Positions 17,992 through 27,445 are shown, counted from the stretch's first letter. The stretch: DNA of 64,000 nucleotides from Brevundimonas naejangsanensis (GCF_003627995.1 NZ_CP032707.1:731501-795500), one strand, 5' to 3'. Made by a program: numbers and translations. The notes: generated by a model not told the origin, from the letters alone.

Positions 17992-19958
17992 ATGACCCTG
18001 AAGCTGGTCGGGCGGGTTTCCGCCCTCGCCCTCGCCGCCGCCCTCGCCACGTCGCTGGGCGCCTGCGCTACCACGCCGGGAGGCGACGCCATGGCGCCTG
18101 AAGCCGCCGCTGCGGCGTCTCGGCCCGCCGCCGACTACGTCGACGACGCCCACTCCTACGCCCGCCCCGCCGAGGCCCGGGTGACGCACGTCGACCTGGA
18201 CCTGGCCGCCGACTTCGCCGCCAAGACCCTGTCGGGCAAGGCGACGCTGGACGTCACCGGCCGCCCTGGCGCGACCGAGGTGGTGCTGGACGCCAAGATG
18301 CTGGACATCAAGGGCGTCACCGACGGCCGGGGCCGCGCCCTTGAATGGAGCCTGGGCGAGGCCGACCCGATCAAGGGCCAGCCGCTGAGCGTGCGCCTTC
18401 CCGCCTTCCAGGGCGACGAGACGCAGAAGATCGTCGTCGCCTACGCCACCCGGCCCGACGCCTCGGCGCTGCAGTGGCTGAGCCCGCAGCAGACGGCGGG
18501 CGGCCAGAAGCCCTATCTGTTCAGCCAGGGCCAGGCGATCCTGACCCGCACCTGGATTCCGACCCAGGACAGCCCCGGCATCCGCCAGACCTACAGCGCC
18601 CGCATCGTCGCCCCGGCCGACCTGACGGTCGTCATGGCGGCCGAACAACTGCCCCCCAGGGCGAGGCGGCGGGCGCCGGGACCAAGGCGTGGCGCTTCAA
18701 GCTGGACAACCCGATCCCGCCCTATCTGATCGCCGTCGCCGTGGGCGACCTGGCCTTCGCCTCGTTCGACGCGCGCACCGGCGTGTGGACCGAACCAAGC
18801 CAGCTGAAGGCCGCCCAGTGGGAGCTGGAGCCGACGGCGCAGATGGTCGACGCGGCCGAGGCGCTCTACGGCCCCTATCGCTGGGGCCGTTACGACCTGC
18901 TGGTCCTGCCGCCCAGCTTCCCCTTCGGCGGCATGGAGAATCCGCGCCTGACCTTCGCCACCCCGACCATCATCGCCGGCGACCGGTCGCTGGTATCGCT
19001 GGTGGCGCACGAGCTGGCGCATTCCTGGTCCGGCAATCTGGTGACCAACGCCACCTGGGACGACTTCTGGCTGAACGAGGGCTTCACCTCCTATTTCGAG
19101 AACCGGATCATGGAGGCGGTCTACGGCCGCGAGGCGGCGCTGCAGGAGCAGGTGCTGGCCTGGGGCGGGCTGCAGGACGAGCTGAAGGCGCTGGCCCCCG
19201 CCGACACCCGCCTGCATCTCGAACTGGCAGGGCGCGACCCCGACGAGGGCATGAACACCATCGCCTATGACAAGGGCGCCGCCTTCCTGCGCACCCTCGA
19301 ACGCATCGCCGGGCGCGAGAAGTTCGACGCCTGGCTGCGCGGCTATTTCGAGCGCAACGCCTGGCGGCCGATGACGTCGGAGCGCTTCCTGGAAGACATC
19401 CGCGCCCACCTGGTGAAGGGCGATCCGGCGCTTGAGCAGAGGTTGATGCTGAACGCCTGGGTCTATGAGCCGGGCCTGCCCGACAATGTCGAGGCCCCGG
19501 TGTCGCAAGCCTTCGAGCCGGTGGATGCGGCGGCCCGCGCCTTCTACGTCGCCAAGGGGCCGGCCTCGGCCGTGCCGTGGAAGGACTGGAACACCCAGCA
19601 GCGGCTGCGCTTCCTGTCGTGGCGACCCGAGGGCCTGGCGGCGGGCGTCGACTGGCTGACCCCGGCCCAGCTGGCCGACCTGGAAAGCACGTTGAAGCTG
19701 GACAGCGAAGGCAACGCCGAACTGACCTTCGCCTGGCTGCAGGCGGCCCTGGCCAACCGCTACGAGCCCGCCGTGGCCGTGGCCGACCGCTTCCTGACCA
19801 GCCAGGGCCGGCGCAAATTCGTCCTGCCCCTGTTCCAGACCCTGTGGGCCGAAGGCGACTGGGGCCGCCCCATCGCCACGCGCATCTACGCCAAGGCGCG
19901 GCCGCTGTATCACCCGGTGACCAGCAACTCCGTCGATCAGGTGGTGGGGCGGCCCTGA
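17992..19958 (+). pseudogene. M1-family zinc aminopeptidase lipoprotein, interrupted by a one-base frameshift
   Basis: The N-terminal part begins at the ATG at 17992 with a lipoprotein signal ending LGAC and an M1 beta domain. The catalytic part continues in another frame with the exopeptidase motif FGGMENPR, the zinc site HELAH at about 19008-19022 and the downstream ligand in WLNEGFTSYFE. The break is at the C6 run at 18652-18657; one more C would restore LPPQGEAAGAG in one frame. Everything else is intact to the C-terminus, so this is most simply a sequencing error. True inactivation, phase variation or -1 slippage on C6 are alternatives. Intact, it would be an exported leukotriene-A4-hydrolase-like aminopeptidase. 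Confidence 0.85.
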
Positions 19959-19971
19959 GCGAACTGACCTG

Positions 19972-19998
19972 ATCCTCCCCCGCCGAGCGGGGGAGGAT
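19972..19998. terminator. Hairpin between convergent genes, possible bidirectional terminator
   Basis: ATCCTCCCCC and GGGGGAGGAT form a perfect 10-bp stem with a short loop, 13 bases after the M1 stop codon and 18 bases from the convergent gene. No long T run follows. It resembles one arm of the CTCCCC repeat families and may be a solo arm. Confidence 0.55.
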
Positions 19999-20016
19999 GC
20001 AGGGCGATTTGCCCGA

Positions 20017-20304
20017 TCACAGCTTCGAAAGGCCTGCCTGCAGGTCGGCCGCATCCATGGCCGGGTTGATCTCAAAGGAGGCGTTCAGCTCGGTGAAGAA
20101 AGGTTCAGCCAGCGGCGGAATCTGGGCGGTCGAAGCCAGATCGAACACGGCGACCATGGTGCGCTTGCCGCCCAGGGCGGTGAACCAGACCCCCTCGGGT
20201 TTGGCCGCCTCCGTGAAGCGCTGGATGATCTTCGGCAGGCTCCCGTCCTTGATCGCGCGATTGGCGGCCTCGACCTCCATCTGAACCTTCAAAAGCATGC
20301 GCAT
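20017..20304 (-). CDS. Unknown small protein of the ferredoxin-fold (GYD/DUF3303-like) type
   Basis: The ATG at 20304 gives a 95-residue soluble protein beginning MRMLLKVQMEVEAANRAIKD. The central KPEGVWFTALGGKRTMVAVF and the closing hydrophobic-acidic segment resemble small alpha-beta barrel-like proteins of the GYD/DUF3303 kind, but I cannot assign a family firmly. It is divergent from the amidohydrolase gene and convergent with the M1 gene. No catalytic motif is visible. Confidence 0.6.
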   Translation of the reverse strand: MRMLLKVQMEVEAANRAIKDGSLPKIIQRFTEAAKPEGVWFTALGGKRTMVAVFDLASTAQIPPLAEPFFTELNASFEINPAMDAADLQAGLSKL

Positions 20305-20458
20305 TGGTCGCTCCGTTGTCTGATCCGCCGCTCCGATGACGGGACAACACCCGGCGCCCGAGTAACGTTTCAATCTGCGGCAAGCCCCTGCGTCCCCCCG
20401 CCCCAGACTTGACGCCGAGCCTTGCGGCACGCTCCCTACGCCGCGACTGGAGACCTTC

Positions 20459-22126
20459 ATGATCCGAACCACTCTGAAAGCCCTGCCCTTGGCGGCCGCC
20501 CTCATGCTGGCGGCGGCCCCGGCGGCCTTCGCCCAGAACCTGCTGATCCGGGGCGGGACCATCCACACCGGCGCGGAGGCCCAGCCGACCGCCGAGGTCG
20601 TCGTCGTGCGCGACGGGCGCATCGCCTATGTCGGGGCGGCGGCGGGCGCGCCCTCGGCCGAGGGGCTGGAGGCGGTGGACCTCAAGGGCGCGACCCTGTT
20701 CCCCGGCTTCACCGACGGCCACGCCCACCTGGACGGCATCGGCTGGCGCGAGATGACGCTGAACCTAGAAGGCTCGGCCTCGGTCGTCGAGGCGATGCAG
20801 CGGCTGACCGCCTGGGCCCAGGCCCACCCCGAGGGCGTCATCGTCGGGCGCGGCTGGATCGAGACCCACTGGCCCGAGAAGCGCTTCCTGACCGCCGACG
20901 ACCTGGACGCCGCCGCGCCGGGCCGGGTGGTGCTGCTGAGCCGTGCCGACGGCCATGCGGTCGCCGCCTCCAGCGCCGCCCTGGCCGCCGCCGGGGTGGA
21001 TGCGACGACCCAGGCGCCCTCGGGCGGCGACATCCTGAAGGACGCCGAGGGCCGCCCCACCGGCCTGCTGGTCGACGCCGCCGAACAGCTGGTGTCCAAG
21101 CTGATGCCGCAGGCCGACGCGGCGGCCACCCGCGCGGCCTATCGCGCCGGCTTCGACGTCTATGCCCGCTACGGCTGGACCGGGGTGCATTTCATGAGCG
21201 CGCCGTGGAAGGACGTGCCGCTGCTCGAGACGATGGCGGCCGAGGGCGAAGCGCCCTTGCGCGTCTACAACAGCGTCACCCCCGACGGCGCCCGCGCCCT
21301 GATGGCCCAGGGGCCGCGCAGCGTGGCGGACGGACGCGTCATCACCCGGGCGGTCAAATTCTACGCCGACGGGGCCCTGGGCTCGCGTGGGGCGGCCCTG
21401 TTCGAGCCGTACAGCGACCAGCCGGGCACGACGGGCCTGATGCAGACCTCGGGCGCGGAGATGGTCCCCCTGTATGAGGAGGCCCTGCGCACCGGCATCC
21501 AGCTGGCCACCCACGCCATCGGCGACCGGGGCAACCACGAGGTCGCCGCCTGGTACGAACAGGTCATGCGCGAGGTCCCGCGCGCCGAATGGAAGCTGGC
21601 CGATCCGCGCTGGCGCATCGAGCACGCCCAGATCATCCGGCCGACTGACTATCACTACTTCAGCGACCTGCCGATCATCGCCTCCATGCAGCCCAGCCAC
21701 GCCATCGGCGACCTGCATTTCGCCGCCGACCGCCTGGGCGACGCGCGGCTGGACGGGGCCTATGCCTGGCACACCCTGGTCGATCGGAGCGTGATCGTGG
21801 TGGGCGGCTCGGACGCCCCCGTCGAACGGGGCGATCCGCTGATCGAGTTCTACGCCGCCGTGGCGCGGCGCGACCTGAACGGCTTCCAGGGGCCGGACTG
21901 GCGCCCGAACGAGGCGGTGGACCGGGCGACGGCGTTGAAGATGTTCACCCTGTGGCCGGCCTACGCCAGCTTCCGCGAGGCCGAGCTGGGCACCATCGAG
22001 GTGGGCAAGCGCGGCGACTTCACCGCCTTCGACATCGACCTGATGACCGTCCCGGCCGCCGCTATTCCCAAGGGCCGGGCCGTGCTGACCGTGGTGGACG
22101 GCCGGATCATCCACCGGGCGGACTGA
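20459..22126 (+). CDS. Exported YtcJ-like amidohydrolase
   Basis: This 555-residue metal-dependent hydrolase begins with a signal peptide ending APAAFAQ. It has the amidohydrolase metal motif FTDGHAHLDGIG, the YtcJ-like KFYADGALGSRGAAL segment with a carboxylated-lysine candidate, a histidine in ATHAIGDRGNHEV, another in RIEHAQII, and the aspartate in GGSDAPVERGDP. The ligand set is complete, so it should be active on an amide or related bond. The substrate is not predictable. It is transcribed away from the small gene at 20.0-20.3 kb. Confidence 0.9.
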   Translation: MIRTTLKALPLAAALMLAAAPAAFAQNLLIRGGTIHTGAEAQPTAEVVVVRDGRIAYVGAAAGAPSAEGLEAVDLKGATLFPGFTDGHAHLDGIGWREMTLNLEGSASVVEAMQRLTAWAQAHPEGVIVGRGWIETHWPEKRFLTADDLDAAAPGRVVLLSRADGHAVAASSAALAAAGVDATTQAPSGGDILKDAEGRPTGLLVDAAEQLVSKLMPQADAAATRAAYRAGFDVYARYGWTGVHFMSAPWKDVPLLETMAAEGEAPLRVYNSVTPDGARALMAQGPRSVADGRVITRAVKFYADGALGSRGAALFEPYSDQPGTTGLMQTSGAEMVPLYEEALRTGIQLATHAIGDRGNHEVAAWYEQVMREVPRAEWKLADPRWRIEHAQIIRPTDYHYFSDLPIIASMQPSHAIGDLHFAADRLGDARLDGAYAWHTLVDRSVIVVGGSDAPVERGDPLIEFYAAVARRDLNGFQGPDWRPNEAVDRATALKMFTLWPAYASFREAELGTIEVGKRGDFTAFDIDLMTVPAAAIPKGRAVLTVVDGRIIHRAD

Positions 22127-22255
22127 CGGCGGCGGACTGACGGCGGAATCCCGCCCCTTCTCGTTGCGGGCGGGGGCCGCTTCGGTTAAGCCCCGCCCAT
22201 AGGATTTCGTCTCCGGCCGCCCGTCGCGCCGGGGCTTGGCGTTGGAGCGTCTGAG

Positions 22256-23227
22256 ATGGCTGATTTCGCCCCCGGTCTGGTCACCGTGTTCGGAGGCTCG
22301 GGCTTCATCGGGACCCAGGTCGTGCGCGCCCTGGCCCGTCGCGGCTGGCGCGTGCGCGTGGCCGTGCGCAATGCGACGCGCGGCGCCGAGATGCGCATGA
22401 CCGGCGACGTCGGCCAGGTCCAGACCGTCCGCTGCGACATCACCGACAAGGCCGCCGTGGCCGAGGCCGTCCGGGGCGCCGACGCCGTGGTCAACCTGGT
22501 CGGCATCCTGTTCGAGACGGGCAGCCGCAAATTCCAGACCCTGCACGTCCAGGGCGCCGTCAACGTCGCCGAGGCGGCCAAGGCGGCGGGCGCCAAGCGC
22601 CTGACCCACATCTCGGCCCTGGGCGCCGACGCGAACGGCAAGGCCGACTACGCCCGCACCAAGGGCCAGGCCGAGGCCGCCGTGCGCGCCGCCTTCCCCG
22701 GCGCCGTGATCATCCGCCCGTCGATCGTCTTCGGCTCGGGCGACAACTTCCTGAACCGCTTCGCCGCCATGGCGACCTGGTCGCCGGTCCTGCCGCTGAT
22801 CGGCGGCGGCCACACCAGGTTCCAGCCGGTCCACGTCGCCGACGTCGCCGAAGCGGTCGCCACCGCGACCGTCTCGACCGAGGCCGAGGGCCAGACCTAT
22901 GAACTGGGCGGGCCGTCGGTCTGGACCTTCGAGGACATCCTCAAGTTCATCCTGCGCGAGACCAACCGCCGCAACCTCCTGCTGCCTCTGCCCTTCCCGA
23001 TCGCCCGCATCATCGGTTCCCTGGCCCAGATCCCGGCCGTGATCGGCCTGACGCCGCAACTGACCAAGGACCAGGTGACGCTGCTGGAGACGGACAACGT
23101 CGTCTCGCCGGGCGCCAAGGGTCTGGCCGACCTGGGGATCGAGCCCTCGGGCCTGGAGGCCATCGCCCCGAACTATCTGTGGCGCTACCGCGACGGCGGC
23201 CAGTACGCCGAGAACCCGGCGGATTGA
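22256..23227 (+). CDS. Complex I NDUFA9-like NAD(P)-binding protein
   Basis: This atypical short-chain-dehydrogenase-fold protein has the nucleotide motif VFGGSGFIGTQVVRALARRG at the N-terminus, then NLVGILFETG, HISALGAD, YARTKGQAEAAV and IIRPSIVFGSGDNF. This set matches the NDUFA9 subunit family, which in alphaproteobacteria is a complex I accessory protein or a related quinone-linked oxidoreductase. The protein is 323 residues. No complex I operon is in the window. A strong terminator follows. Confidence 0.9.
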   Translation: MADFAPGLVTVFGGSGFIGTQVVRALARRGWRVRVAVRNATRGAEMRMTGDVGQVQTVRCDITDKAAVAEAVRGADAVVNLVGILFETGSRKFQTLHVQGAVNVAEAAKAAGAKRLTHISALGADANGKADYARTKGQAEAAVRAAFPGAVIIRPSIVFGSGDNFLNRFAAMATWSPVLPLIGGGHTRFQPVHVADVAEAVATATVSTEAEGQTYELGGPSVWTFEDILKFILRETNRRNLLLPLPFPIARIIGSLAQIPAVIGLTPQLTKDQVTLLETDNVVSPGAKGLADLGIEPSGLEAIAPNYLWRYRDGGQYAENPAD

Positions 23228-23243
23228 TCGCGGACCGCTTGTG

Positions 23244-23282
23244 AAAAACCCCTCGGGACCGGCGTCCCGAGGGGTTTTTTCT
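23244..23282 (+). terminator. Strong intrinsic terminator after the NDUFA9-like gene
   Basis: AAAAACCCCTCGGGAC pairs with GTCCCGAGGGGTTTTTT around a CGGC loop. The A and T runs on the two sides could allow action in both directions. Confidence 0.92.
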
Positions 23283-23302
23283 TGGGCGGCGCTCTCTTGG
23301 CT

Positions 23303-23409
23303 CCGTCATCCTCGGGCCTGACCCGAGGATCCAGAGACGACGCGCGCTCCATTTTTCCGATGTCGAAGGGCGGACAACTCGATCCTCGGGTCAAGCCCGA
23401 GGATGACGG
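23303..23409. repeat. Intergenic palindromic repeat element 4 (CGTCATCCTCGGG family)
   Basis: CCGTCATCCTCGGGCCTGAC and the inverted GTCAAGCCCGAGGATGACGG bound the element. Each arm can fold on itself (CCTCGGG with CCCGAGG). It lies between convergent genes. Element 6 at 40689 belongs to the same family. Confidence 0.9.
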
Positions 23410-23430
23410 CGCACGAGGAGGTGTCCTTGC

Positions 23431-23459
23431 CTTTCCTCCCCACGGCGTGGGGAGGAAAG
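23431..23459 (-). terminator. Hairpin at the uppP 3' end
   Basis: CTTTCCTCCCCAC and GTGGGGAGGAAAG form a 13-bp stem with a three-base loop, one base from the uppP stop codon. The sequence matches a single terminal hairpin of the CCTCCCCA repeat family. It probably terminates uppP, or is a solo repeat arm doing so. Confidence 0.6.
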
Positions 23460-23460
23460 C

Positions 23461-24267
23461 TTACAGCGCCCCCGTGGCCGCCAGGCCGATGATGCCGGCC
23501 ACGCCGACCACGATCCGCCACCAGGCGAAGGGGCCGAAGCCGCGCTTGGACACGAAGTCCAGCAGGAAGCGCACCACCGCCAGGGCCGTCAGGAAGGCGG
23601 CGATGAAGCCCACGGCGATCAGGCCGAAATCGCTGAAGTCCAGCACGGCGCGGTTCTTGAACAGGTCATAGGCCACCGCCGCCCCCATGGTCGGCAGGGC
23701 CAGGAAGAAGCTGAACTCGGCCGCCGAGCGCTTGTCGGTCTTCAGCAGCAAGCCGCCGGCGATGGTGGCGCCCGAGCGCGACACGCCGGGGATCATGGCC
23801 AGGCACTGGAACAGGCCGATTAGGAAATAGACGCGGAAGGGGTAGCGGTCGGCGTCGAGATGGACCGGGACCTTGTCCATCCGGTCCAGCCACAGCAGCA
23901 GCACCCCGCCGACGATCAGGGCGATACAGACGACCAGCGGCGTCTCGAACAGCACCGTCTTGATGAAGCCGTAGGCCAGGAAGCCGATCACCACGGCGGG
24001 CAGGAAGGCGACCAGCAGGCCGATCAGGAAGCGCCGCGCCGCCGGATCGAAGGGCCAGCGCGTGGCCAGTTGCCACAGCCGCTTGAAATAGACGCTGATG
24101 ATGGCCAGCAGGGCGCCCAGCTGGATGACGATCTCGAAGGTCTTGCCGGTGCTCTCGAAGCCGAGGAAATGCCCCAGCAACAGCAGGTGGCCGGTGGACG
24201 ACACCGGAATGAACTCGGTCAATCCCTCGACCAGACCCAGGAGGATCGCCGTCAGCCAGTCCGCCAT
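23461..24267 (-). CDS. uppP: Undecaprenyl-diphosphatase UppP
   Basis: This integral membrane phosphatase dephosphorylates undecaprenyl pyrophosphate and so recycles the lipid carrier for peptidoglycan and O-antigen; extra dosage gives bacitracin resistance. The 268-residue protein has both family signatures, [20 protein letters not shown] near the N-terminus and [14 protein letters not shown] in the second half, with about eight helices. It is divergent from the cation transporter gene across about 130 bp. Confidence 0.97.
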   Translation of the reverse strand: MADWLTAILLGLVEGLTEFIPVSSTGHLLLLGHFLGFESTGKTFEIVIQLGALLAIISVYFKRLWQLATRWPFDPAARRFLIGLLVAFLPAVVIGFLAYGFIKTVLFETPLVVCIALIVGGVLLLWLDRMDKVPVHLDADRYPFRVYFLIGLFQCLAMIPGVSRSGATIAGGLLLKTDKRSAAEFSFFLALPTMGAAVAYDLFKNRAVLDFSDFGLIAVGFIAAFLTALAVVRFLLDFVSKRGFGPFAWWRIVVGVAGIIGLAATGAL

Positions 24268-24400
24268 GAATGCTCCATCGCCATGTCTGTCATTGGGGTC
24301 GCGGGCACCGCGCCGCGCGCCGCCTCGGCGCTCTTCTTAGCGTCCCGCCGCGGCCACCGCCATTGGCGCGGGCGCGGTTTTGCGCGACAAGGGCGGGGAA

Positions 24401-25393
24401 ATGACCGCCTCCGCCCTCGACGCCGCCCATGAGACCACGCGCCGGATCACCGCCCTGTCGGTGGCCACGGCGGTCCTGCTGATCGTCATGAAGGCCTTCG
24501 CCCTGGGGGCCTCCGGGTCGGTGTCCATCCTGGCCAGCCTGGCGGATTCGGCGCTGGACCTGGTGGCCTCGCTGGCGACCTTCTTCGCCGTGCGCTGGGC
24601 CGCCGCTTCGCCGGACGAGGAGCACCGCTACGGCCACGGCAAGGCCGAGGGCCTGGCCTCCCTGGTGCAGTCGGGCATGGTGCTGGCCTCGGGCGTCTTC
24701 ATCGGCTGGGAGGCGCTGCAGCGCATCTTCGATCCGCGCCCGGTGACGTCCGGCGGCTGGGCCGTGGGGGTCGTGCTCCTGTCCATCGCCATCACGGCGG
24801 GCCTGGTGTGGATGCAGACCCAGGCGATGAAGAAGACCGGCTCCCTGGCCGTGGCGGGGGACCGCGCCCACTACGCCGCCGACCTGGCCGCCAACGTCGT
24901 GGTGCTGATCGGCGTGGTCGCGGGCGCCTTCCTCAGGGCGCCGGGGCTGGACGCGGCAGCGGGCCTGGTGGTCGCGGTCTGGCTGGCCTGGGGGGCGGTC
25001 AGCCTGCTCAAGGACGCCGCCGGCCACCTGCTGGACCGGGCCGCGCCCGACGCCGACCGCGCCGCCATCGTCGCCGCCGTCGGCGAGGACGCCCGCATCA
25101 CCAACGTCCATCAGTTGCGCACCCGCATGGCCGGCCAGGCCCTGATGGTGCAGATGCACGTCGACCTGGACCCCGACCTCAGCCTGAAAGCCGCGCACGA
25201 CATCGTGCTGGAGGCCGAGAAACGGGTGCTCAAGGCCTTCCCCCACGCCGACATCCTGATCCACGCCGATCCGCGCGGCGCGGCCGAGCCCCACGGCGGC
25301 GCCTTCGCCTCGGCCCGGCCGACGGCGCCGGACAAGCCGGTCGAAGCGGTCGCGCCCGAGGCCCCCGCCGCGCGGCCCGGCCCCTGGTCCTGA
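24401..25393 (+). CDS. Cation diffusion facilitator (FieF-like) metal efflux transporter
   Basis: This inner-membrane divalent-metal/proton antiporter has 330 residues from the ATG at 24401, preceded by GGCGGGGA. The open frame also contains a TTG at 24380. Metal-site motifs are SLADSALDLVASL in helix 2 and DRAHYAADLAANV in helix 5. A cytoplasmic domain with NVHQLRTRMAGQALMVQMHV and HADILIHADP follows, as in FieF/YiiP. The C-terminal tail is proline/alanine-rich and looks non-conserved. The metal (Fe, Zn or Mn) cannot be fixed. Confidence 0.92.
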   Translation: MTASALDAAHETTRRITALSVATAVLLIVMKAFALGASGSVSILASLADSALDLVASLATFFAVRWAAASPDEEHRYGHGKAEGLASLVQSGMVLASGVFIGWEALQRIFDPRPVTSGGWAVGVVLLSIAITAGLVWMQTQAMKKTGSLAVAGDRAHYAADLAANVVVLIGVVAGAFLRAPGLDAAAGLVVAVWLAWGAVSLLKDAAGHLLDRAAPDADRAAIVAAVGEDARITNVHQLRTRMAGQALMVQMHVDLDPDLSLKAAHDIVLEAEKRVLKAFPHADILIHADPRGAAEPHGGAFASARPTAPDKPVEAVAPEAPAARPGPWS

Positions 25394-25459
25394 GCGCCGG
25401 CGACGATCGCGTCGCGGTAAACGGAGCCTTAAGGCGCACGGGCGCATGAAGATCGAACG

Positions 25460-26146
25460 ATGTCCGCACCCGCCGTCCTCTATCATTTCGCCTTTCACCC
25501 GGCCTCGCGCGCGGCGCGGCTGGCGCTGGGCGAGGCCAAGATCGACTATGGCGAGGAGCCCGTCCGCCCGTGGGAGGACGACTGCCCCCTGTTCGAGCTG
25601 AACCCCTCGGGCATGCCGCCGGTCCTGACGGTGACGGAGAAGGGCAAGGCCCTGACCCTGTGCGAGATCGACGCCATCCTGGGCTGGATCGAGGAGCGCT
25701 CCAAGGGCGACCTGCTGCTGCCCTCCGACATGGCCGAGCGGGCCGAGGCGCGCCGCCTCGGCGCCTGGTTCAGCCGCCGCTTCACCGACGAGGTCGACGC
25801 CGTCCTGCTGCATGAGCGGATGGAGAAGCCCCTGCTGCGCCTGGGTCCGCCGGATGCGCGCATGCTGCGCGAGGGCCGCGAGGCGCTGAGGAGCCACCTG
25901 TCGCTGCTGGAGCCGCTGGCGTCCGGCCGCGAATGGCTGGCGGGGCGTCGCCTCAGCCAGGCCGACCTGATCGCGGCGGGACATCTGTCGGTGCTGGACT
26001 ATTTCGGCGAGATCGCCTGGGCCTCCTGGCCGGCGCTGAAGCTGTGGTACTCCAAGCTGAAGTCGCGGCCCTGCTTCCGGCCGCTGCTGGGCGACCGTTT
26101 CCCCGGCGTGCATCCGGCCCCCTGGTACGCCGACCTCGACTTCTGA
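25460..26146 (+). CDS. fzlA: FzlA-like GST-fold FtsZ-associated protein
   Basis: The 228-residue protein has a glutathione-S-transferase fold. The N-terminal half begins AVLYHFAFHPASRAARLALG and has ELNPSGMPPVLTV; the helical half has FTDEVDAVLLHERMEKPLLR and SHLSVLDYFGEIAW. The conserved end WYADLDF, together with YSKLKSRPCFRPLLGDR, matches FzlA of Caulobacter, which binds FtsZ and promotes constriction; its C-terminal tail is needed for that function. The adjacent queG gene, 25 bases away, supports the call. A generic GST is the alternative, though the active-site region is unlike catalytic GSTs. Confidence 0.8.
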   Translation: MSAPAVLYHFAFHPASRAARLALGEAKIDYGEEPVRPWEDDCPLFELNPSGMPPVLTVTEKGKALTLCEIDAILGWIEERSKGDLLLPSDMAERAEARRLGAWFSRRFTDEVDAVLLHERMEKPLLRLGPPDARMLREGREALRSHLSLLEPLASGREWLAGRRLSQADLIAAGHLSVLDYFGEIAWASWPALKLWYSKLKSRPCFRPLLGDRFPGVHPAPWYADLDF

Positions 26147-26171
26147 GGGCGACGGGCGTTAAAGCGCCCTC

Positions 26172-27314
26172 ATGGCGGCCGATCCCCGCATCTTCATCCG
26201 ACAGCGCGCCGCCGAACTGGGCTTCGGCGTGTGCCGCTTCGCCTCGGCCAGCGAACCGTGGAGCGCGGGCGAGAAGCTGGCGCACTTCGTCGAGGCGGAC
26301 CGTCACGGCGACATGGGCTGGATGGAGACGACGCTGGAGCGCCGCGCCCACCCGACCGCCATGTGGGACGGGGCCAGGACCGCCATCGTCCTGGGCATGA
26401 ATTACGGCCCGGATGAGGACCCACGGCCCGAACTGGACCAGCCCTCGGCGGGCTATATCTCCGTCTATGCGCGCGGCGACGACTATCACGAGGTCATCAA
26501 GGGCCGGCTGAAGATCCTGGCCGGCCAGATCGCCGCCCGGCTGGGCCAGGAGGTGAAGGTCTTCGTCGACACCGCCCCCCTGATGGAGAAGCCCCTGGCG
26601 CAGCGTGCAGGGCTAGGCTGGCAGGGCAAGCACACCAATCTGCTGAGCCGCACCCACGGCAGCTGGCTGTTCCTCGGCGTCATCCTGACCGCCGCCGAGA
26701 TCGAGGCGGACGAAGCCGAGAGCGAGCATTGCGGCCGCTGCACCGCCTGTCTGGACGCCTGTCCGACGAACGCCTTTCCGGCGCCCTTCCAGATCGACGC
26801 CCGGCGCTGCCTGTCCTACCTGACCATCGAATACGCAGGCGCCTGGCCGCGCGAGTTCCGCGTCGCGACGGGCAACCGCATCTACGGCTGCGACGACTGC
26901 CTGGCGGCGTGCCCGTGGAACAAGTTCGCGCAAGCGGCGTCGGAGGCCCGGCTACAGGCCCGCGAGGCGCTGAAGTCGCCGCCTCTGGCCGAGCTGCTGG
27001 CGCTGGACGACCCGGCCTTCCGCACCCTGTTCGCCAAGAGCCCGGTCAAGCGCATCGGGCGGGATCGGTTCCTGCGCAATGTGCTCTATGCGGCGGGCAA
27101 TTCGGGCGAGACGGGGCTGGTCGGTGCGGTCGAGCGATTGCTGGATGATGCGGCGTCCATGGTGCGTGGGGCGGCGACTTGGGCGCTCGGGCGGCTGGCG
27201 CCGGAGCGGTTCGAGGCGGCGCGCGAAGCCCGGCTGGCGGGGGAAGCGGACGAGGCGGTACGCGAAGAGTGGCGCGCGACACCTCTCCCTCCCCGTCCCG
27301 GGGAGGGTGGCTGA
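26172..27314 (+). CDS. queG: Epoxyqueuosine reductase QueG
   Basis: QueG carries out the last step of queuosine synthesis in tRNA, reducing epoxyqueuosine with cobalamin and two 4Fe-4S clusters. The 380-residue protein has a DUF1730 N-terminal domain, then cluster cysteines at residues 187, 190, 193 and 197 (CGRCTACLDACPT) and 240, 243 and 247 (CDDCLAACPW). A C-terminal HEAT-like repeat follows. The last eleven residues, TPLPPRPGEGG, are encoded by repeat element 5, which also supplies the stop codon. The cobalamin requirement fits the presence of cobT. Confidence 0.95.
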   Translation: MAADPRIFIRQRAAELGFGVCRFASASEPWSAGEKLAHFVEADRHGDMGWMETTLERRAHPTAMWDGARTAIVLGMNYGPDEDPRPELDQPSAGYISVYARGDDYHEVIKGRLKILAGQIAARLGQEVKVFVDTAPLMEKPLAQRAGLGWQGKHTNLLSRTHGSWLFLGVILTAAEIEADEAESEHCGRCTACLDACPTNAFPAPFQIDARRCLSYLTIEYAGAWPREFRVATGNRIYGCDDCLAACPWNKFAQAASEARLQAREALKSPPLAELLALDDPAFRTLFAKSPVKRIGRDRFLRNVLYAAGNSGETGLVGAVERLLDDAASMVRGAATWALGRLAPERFEAAREARLAGEADEAVREEWRATPLPPRPGEGG

Positions 27315-27440
27315 GCCGTCAGGCCGAAGCCGGGTAGGGGCGGCCAGGCTATTCAGGCGCCGCGCCCAGCATCACCTAGCCCTCCCCACCCGGTCTCCAC
27401 TGCGCGTCGACCACCCTCCCCGGGACGGGGAGGGAGAGGC
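27282..27440. repeat. Intergenic palindromic repeat element 5 (CCTCTCCCTCCCCG family), overlapping the queG 3' end
   Basis: CCTCTCCCTCCCCGTCCCGG at the left is the inverted copy of CCGGGACGGGGAGGGAGAGG at the right. Inside are GGGTGGCTGA, AGGCCGAAGCCGGGT and a complementary CCCTCCCCACCCGGT. The left 33 bases are coding sequence of queG. Element 10 at 50921 is a close relative. Confidence 0.92.
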
Positions 27441-27445
27441 GTAGC

